A stretch of DNA of 64,000 nucleotides, from NCBI RefSeq assembly GCF_964340395.1, contig NC_135567.1:21245306-21309305 (forward strand). The letters are read 5' to 3'. The translations under genes and the position numbers were made by a program. The stretch comes from Glandiceps talaboti. Taxonomy: Eukaryota; Hemichordata; Enteropneusta; Spengelidae. Of the stretch, positions 61,114 through 64,000 are shown piece after piece. Below the pieces are notes generated by a model. That model made no database searches, was not told where the DNA came from, and saw nothing but the letters and a program-made list of their open reading frames with translations. How positions within the stretch are numbered: position 1 is the first letter of the stretch; every line of letters begins with the position of its first letter.

Positions 61114-64000
61114 GCCATAAAATACTTGTGATCTAATAGTTTGTCACTTGTGGTTGTCTACTGACATAAAATACTTGTGATCTAATAGTTTGTCACTTGT
61201 GGTTGTCTACTGACATAAAATACTTGTGATCTAATACTTTGTCACTTGTGGTTGTCTACTGACATAAAATACTTGTGATCTAATAGTTTGTCACTTGTGG
61301 TTGTCTACTGACATAAAATACTTGTGATCTAATAGTTTGTCACTTGTGGTTGTCTACTGACATAAAATACTTGTGATCTAATAGTTTGTCACTTGTGGTT
61401 GTCTACTGACATAAAATACTTGTGATCTAATAGTTTGTCACTTGTGGTTGTCTACTGACATAAAATACTTGTGATCTAATAGTTTGTCACTTGTGGTTGT
61501 CTACTGACATAAAATACTTGTGACCTAATAGTTTGTCACTTGTGGTTGTCTACTGACATAAAATACTTGTGATCTAATAGTTTGTCACTTGTGGTTGTCT
61601 ACTGACATAAAATACTTGTGATCTAATAGTTTGTCACTTGTGGTTGTCTACTGACATAAAATACTTGTGATCTAATACTTTGTCACTTGTGGTTGTCTAC
61701 TGACATAAAATACTTGTGATCTAATAGTTTGTCACTTGTGGTTGTCTACTGACATAAAATACTTGTGATCTAATAGTTTGTCACTTGTGGTTGTCTACTG
61801 ACATAAAATACTTGTGATCTAATACTTTGTCACTTGTGGTTGTCTACTGACATAAAATACTTGTGATCTAATAGTTTGTCACTTGTGGTTGTCTACTGAC
61901 ATAAAATACTTGTGATCTAATAGTTTGTCACTTGTGGTTGTCTACTGACATAAAATACTTGTGATCTAATAGTTTGTCACTTGTGGTTGTCTACTGACAT
62001 AAAATACTTGTGATCTAATAGTTTGTCACTTGTGGTTGTCTACTGACATAAAATACTTGTGATCTAATAGTTTGTCACTTGTGGTTGTCTACTGACATAA
62101 AATACTTGTGACTTAATAGTTTGTCACTTGTGGTTGTCTACTGACATAAAATACTTGTGACCTAATAGTTTGTCACTTGTGGTTGTCTACTGACATAAAA
62201 TACTTGTGATCTAATAGTTTGTCACTTGTGGTTGTCTACTGACATAAAATACTTGTGATCTAATAGTTTGTCACTTGTGGTTGTCTACTGACATAAAATA
62301 CTTGTGACCTAATAGTTTGTCACTTGTGGTTGTCTACTGACATAAAATACTTGTGATCTAATAGTTTGTCACTTGTGGTTGTCTACTGACATAAAATACT
62401 TGTGATCTAATAGTTTGTCACTTGTGGTTGTCTACTGACATAAAATACTTGTGATCTAATAGTTTGTCACTTGTGGTTGTCTACTGACATAAAATACTTG
62501 TGATCTAATAGTTTGTCACTTGTGGTTGTCTACTGACATAAAATACTTGTGATCTAATAGTTTGTCACTTGTGGTTGTCTACTGACATAAAATACTTGTG
62601 ATCTAATAGTTTGTCACTTGTGGTTGTCTACTGACATAAAATACTTGTGATCTAATAGTTTGTCACTTGTGGTTGTCTACTGACATAAAATACTTGTGAT
62701 CTAATAGTTTGTCACTTGTGGTTGTCTACTGACATAAAATACTTGTGATCTAATAGTTTGTCACTTGTGGTTGTCTACTGACATAAAATACTTGTGATCT
62801 AATAGTTTGTCACTTGTGGTTGTCTACTGACATAAAATACTTGTGATCTAATAGTTTGTCACTTGTGGTTGTCTACTGACATAAAATACTTGTGATCTAA
62901 TAGTTTGTCACTTGTGGTTGTCTACTGACATAAAATACTTGTGACTTAATAGTTTGTCACTTGTGGTTGTCTACTGACATAAAATACTTGTGACCTAATA
63001 GTTTGTCACTTGTGGTTGTCTACTGACATAAAATACTTGTGATCTAATAGTTTGTCACTTGTGGTTGTCTACTGACATAAAATACTTGTGATCTAATAGT
63101 TTGTCACTTGTGGTTGTCTACTGACATAAAATACTTGTGACTTAATAGTTTGTCACTTGTGGTTGTCTACTGACATAAAATACTTGTGATCTAATAGTTT
63201 GTCACTTGTGGTTGTCTACTGCCATAAAATACTTGTGACCTAATAGTTTGTCACTTGTGGTTGTCTACAGCCATAAAATACTTGTGATCTAATAGTTTGT
63301 CACTTGTGGTTGTCTACTGACATAAAATACTTGTGATCTAATAGTTTGTCACTTGTGGTTGTCTACTGACATAAAATACTTGTGATCTAATAGTTTGTCA
63401 CTTGTGGTTGTCTACTGACATAAAATACTTGTGATCTAATAGTTTGTCACTTGTGGTTGTCTACTGACATAAAATACTTGTGATCTAATAGTTTGTCACT
63501 TGTGGTTGTCTACTGACATAAAATACTTGTGATCTAATTGTTTGTCACTTGTGGTTGTCTACTGACATAAAATACTTGTGATCTAATAGTTTGTCACTTG
63601 TGGTTGTCTACTGACATAAAATACTTGTGATCTAATTGTTTGTCACTTGTGGTTGTCTACTGCCATAAAATACTTGTGATCTAATAGTTTGTCACTTGTG
63701 GTTGTCTACTGACATAAAATACTTGTGATCTAATAGTTTGTCACTTGTGGTTGTCTACTGACATAAAATACTTGTGATCTAATAGTTTGTCACTTGTGGT
63801 TGTCTACTGACATAAAATACTTGTGATCTAATAGTTTGTCACTTGTGGTTGTCTACTGACATAAAATACTTGTGATCTAATAGTTTGTCACTTGTGGTTG
63901 TCTACAGCCATAAAATACTTGTGATCTAATAGTTTGTCACTTGTGGTTGTCTACTGACATAAAATACTTGTGATCTAATAGTTTGTCACTTGTGGTTGTC
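61114..64000. repeat. 2.9-kb array of a 49-bp unit, running off the window edge
   Basis: About 59 very similar copies with landmarks GACATAAAATACTTGTGATC, TAATAGTTTGTCACTTGTGG and TTGTCTACT. Variant positions (GATC/GACC/GACT, AGTTT/CTTT/TTGTT, CTGAC/CTGCC/CAGCC) recur in distant copies, implying block duplication. The right end is not in the window. No ORF crosses it, because stop codons occur in each unit. Confidence 0.97.

Noticed and set aside
61114-64000. CRISPR-like direct-repeat array
   Set aside because: The whole 49-bp period is conserved with no unique spacers, and the context is a eukaryotic genome. It is a satellite.

Overview
The window is animal nuclear DNA: GT-AG introns, AT-rich sequence, no operons, and two ordinary metazoan genes. 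The sequence alone does not fix the species. Intron layout, a DCLK3-type kinase, CTCF-like motifs and very many minisatellites and palindromic MITEs fit an invertebrate deuterostome (cephalochordate or hemichordate-like) or a lophotrochozoan.

Layout. (1) 0.6-4.5 kb, + strand: a complete six-exon gene for mitochondrial single-stranded DNA-binding protein (SSBP1, 168 aa), with tandem arrays in three of its introns. (2) 5-17 kb: a foldback MITE, a weakly supported spliced + strand unit (about 6.96-12.6 kb), and a 3.3 kb array of a 67/69-bp unit inside its putative intron. (3) 17.0-31.6 kb, - strand: a complete five-exon gene for a doublecortin-like kinase of DCLK3 type (676 aa: one DCX domain, a charged Lys/Glu linker, a Ser/Thr kinase domain). 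Its stop lies 23 bp from a perfect CTCF-type consensus. (4) 31.6-64 kb: no protein-coding host gene that I can support. This half is a patchwork of minisatellites, microsatellites and DNA-transposon remnants. It includes a roughly 1.2 kb hAT-like element (43643-44835) carrying the broken N-terminal part of a ZNF862/hAT-type protein, which is itself split by a 204-bp foldback element with a 9-bp target duplication. It also holds a MITE whose terminal repeat has grown into a minisatellite (47.5-48.5 kb), a 1.85 kb array of an 11-bp unit, and a 2.9 kb array of a 49-bp unit that runs off the right edge.

The most interesting general signal is the octamer TACATGTA. It is strongly over-represented (about fifty copies by eye). 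In several unrelated tandem arrays, units with and without it differ by exactly six bases at a TA dinucleotide. That is the form expected of Tc1/mariner excision scars (TA-CATG-TA), so the arrays act as built-in empty-site controls.

The two host genes have no evident functional link: SSBP1 coats single-stranded mitochondrial DNA, and the DCLK3-like kinase is expected to act on or near microtubules.
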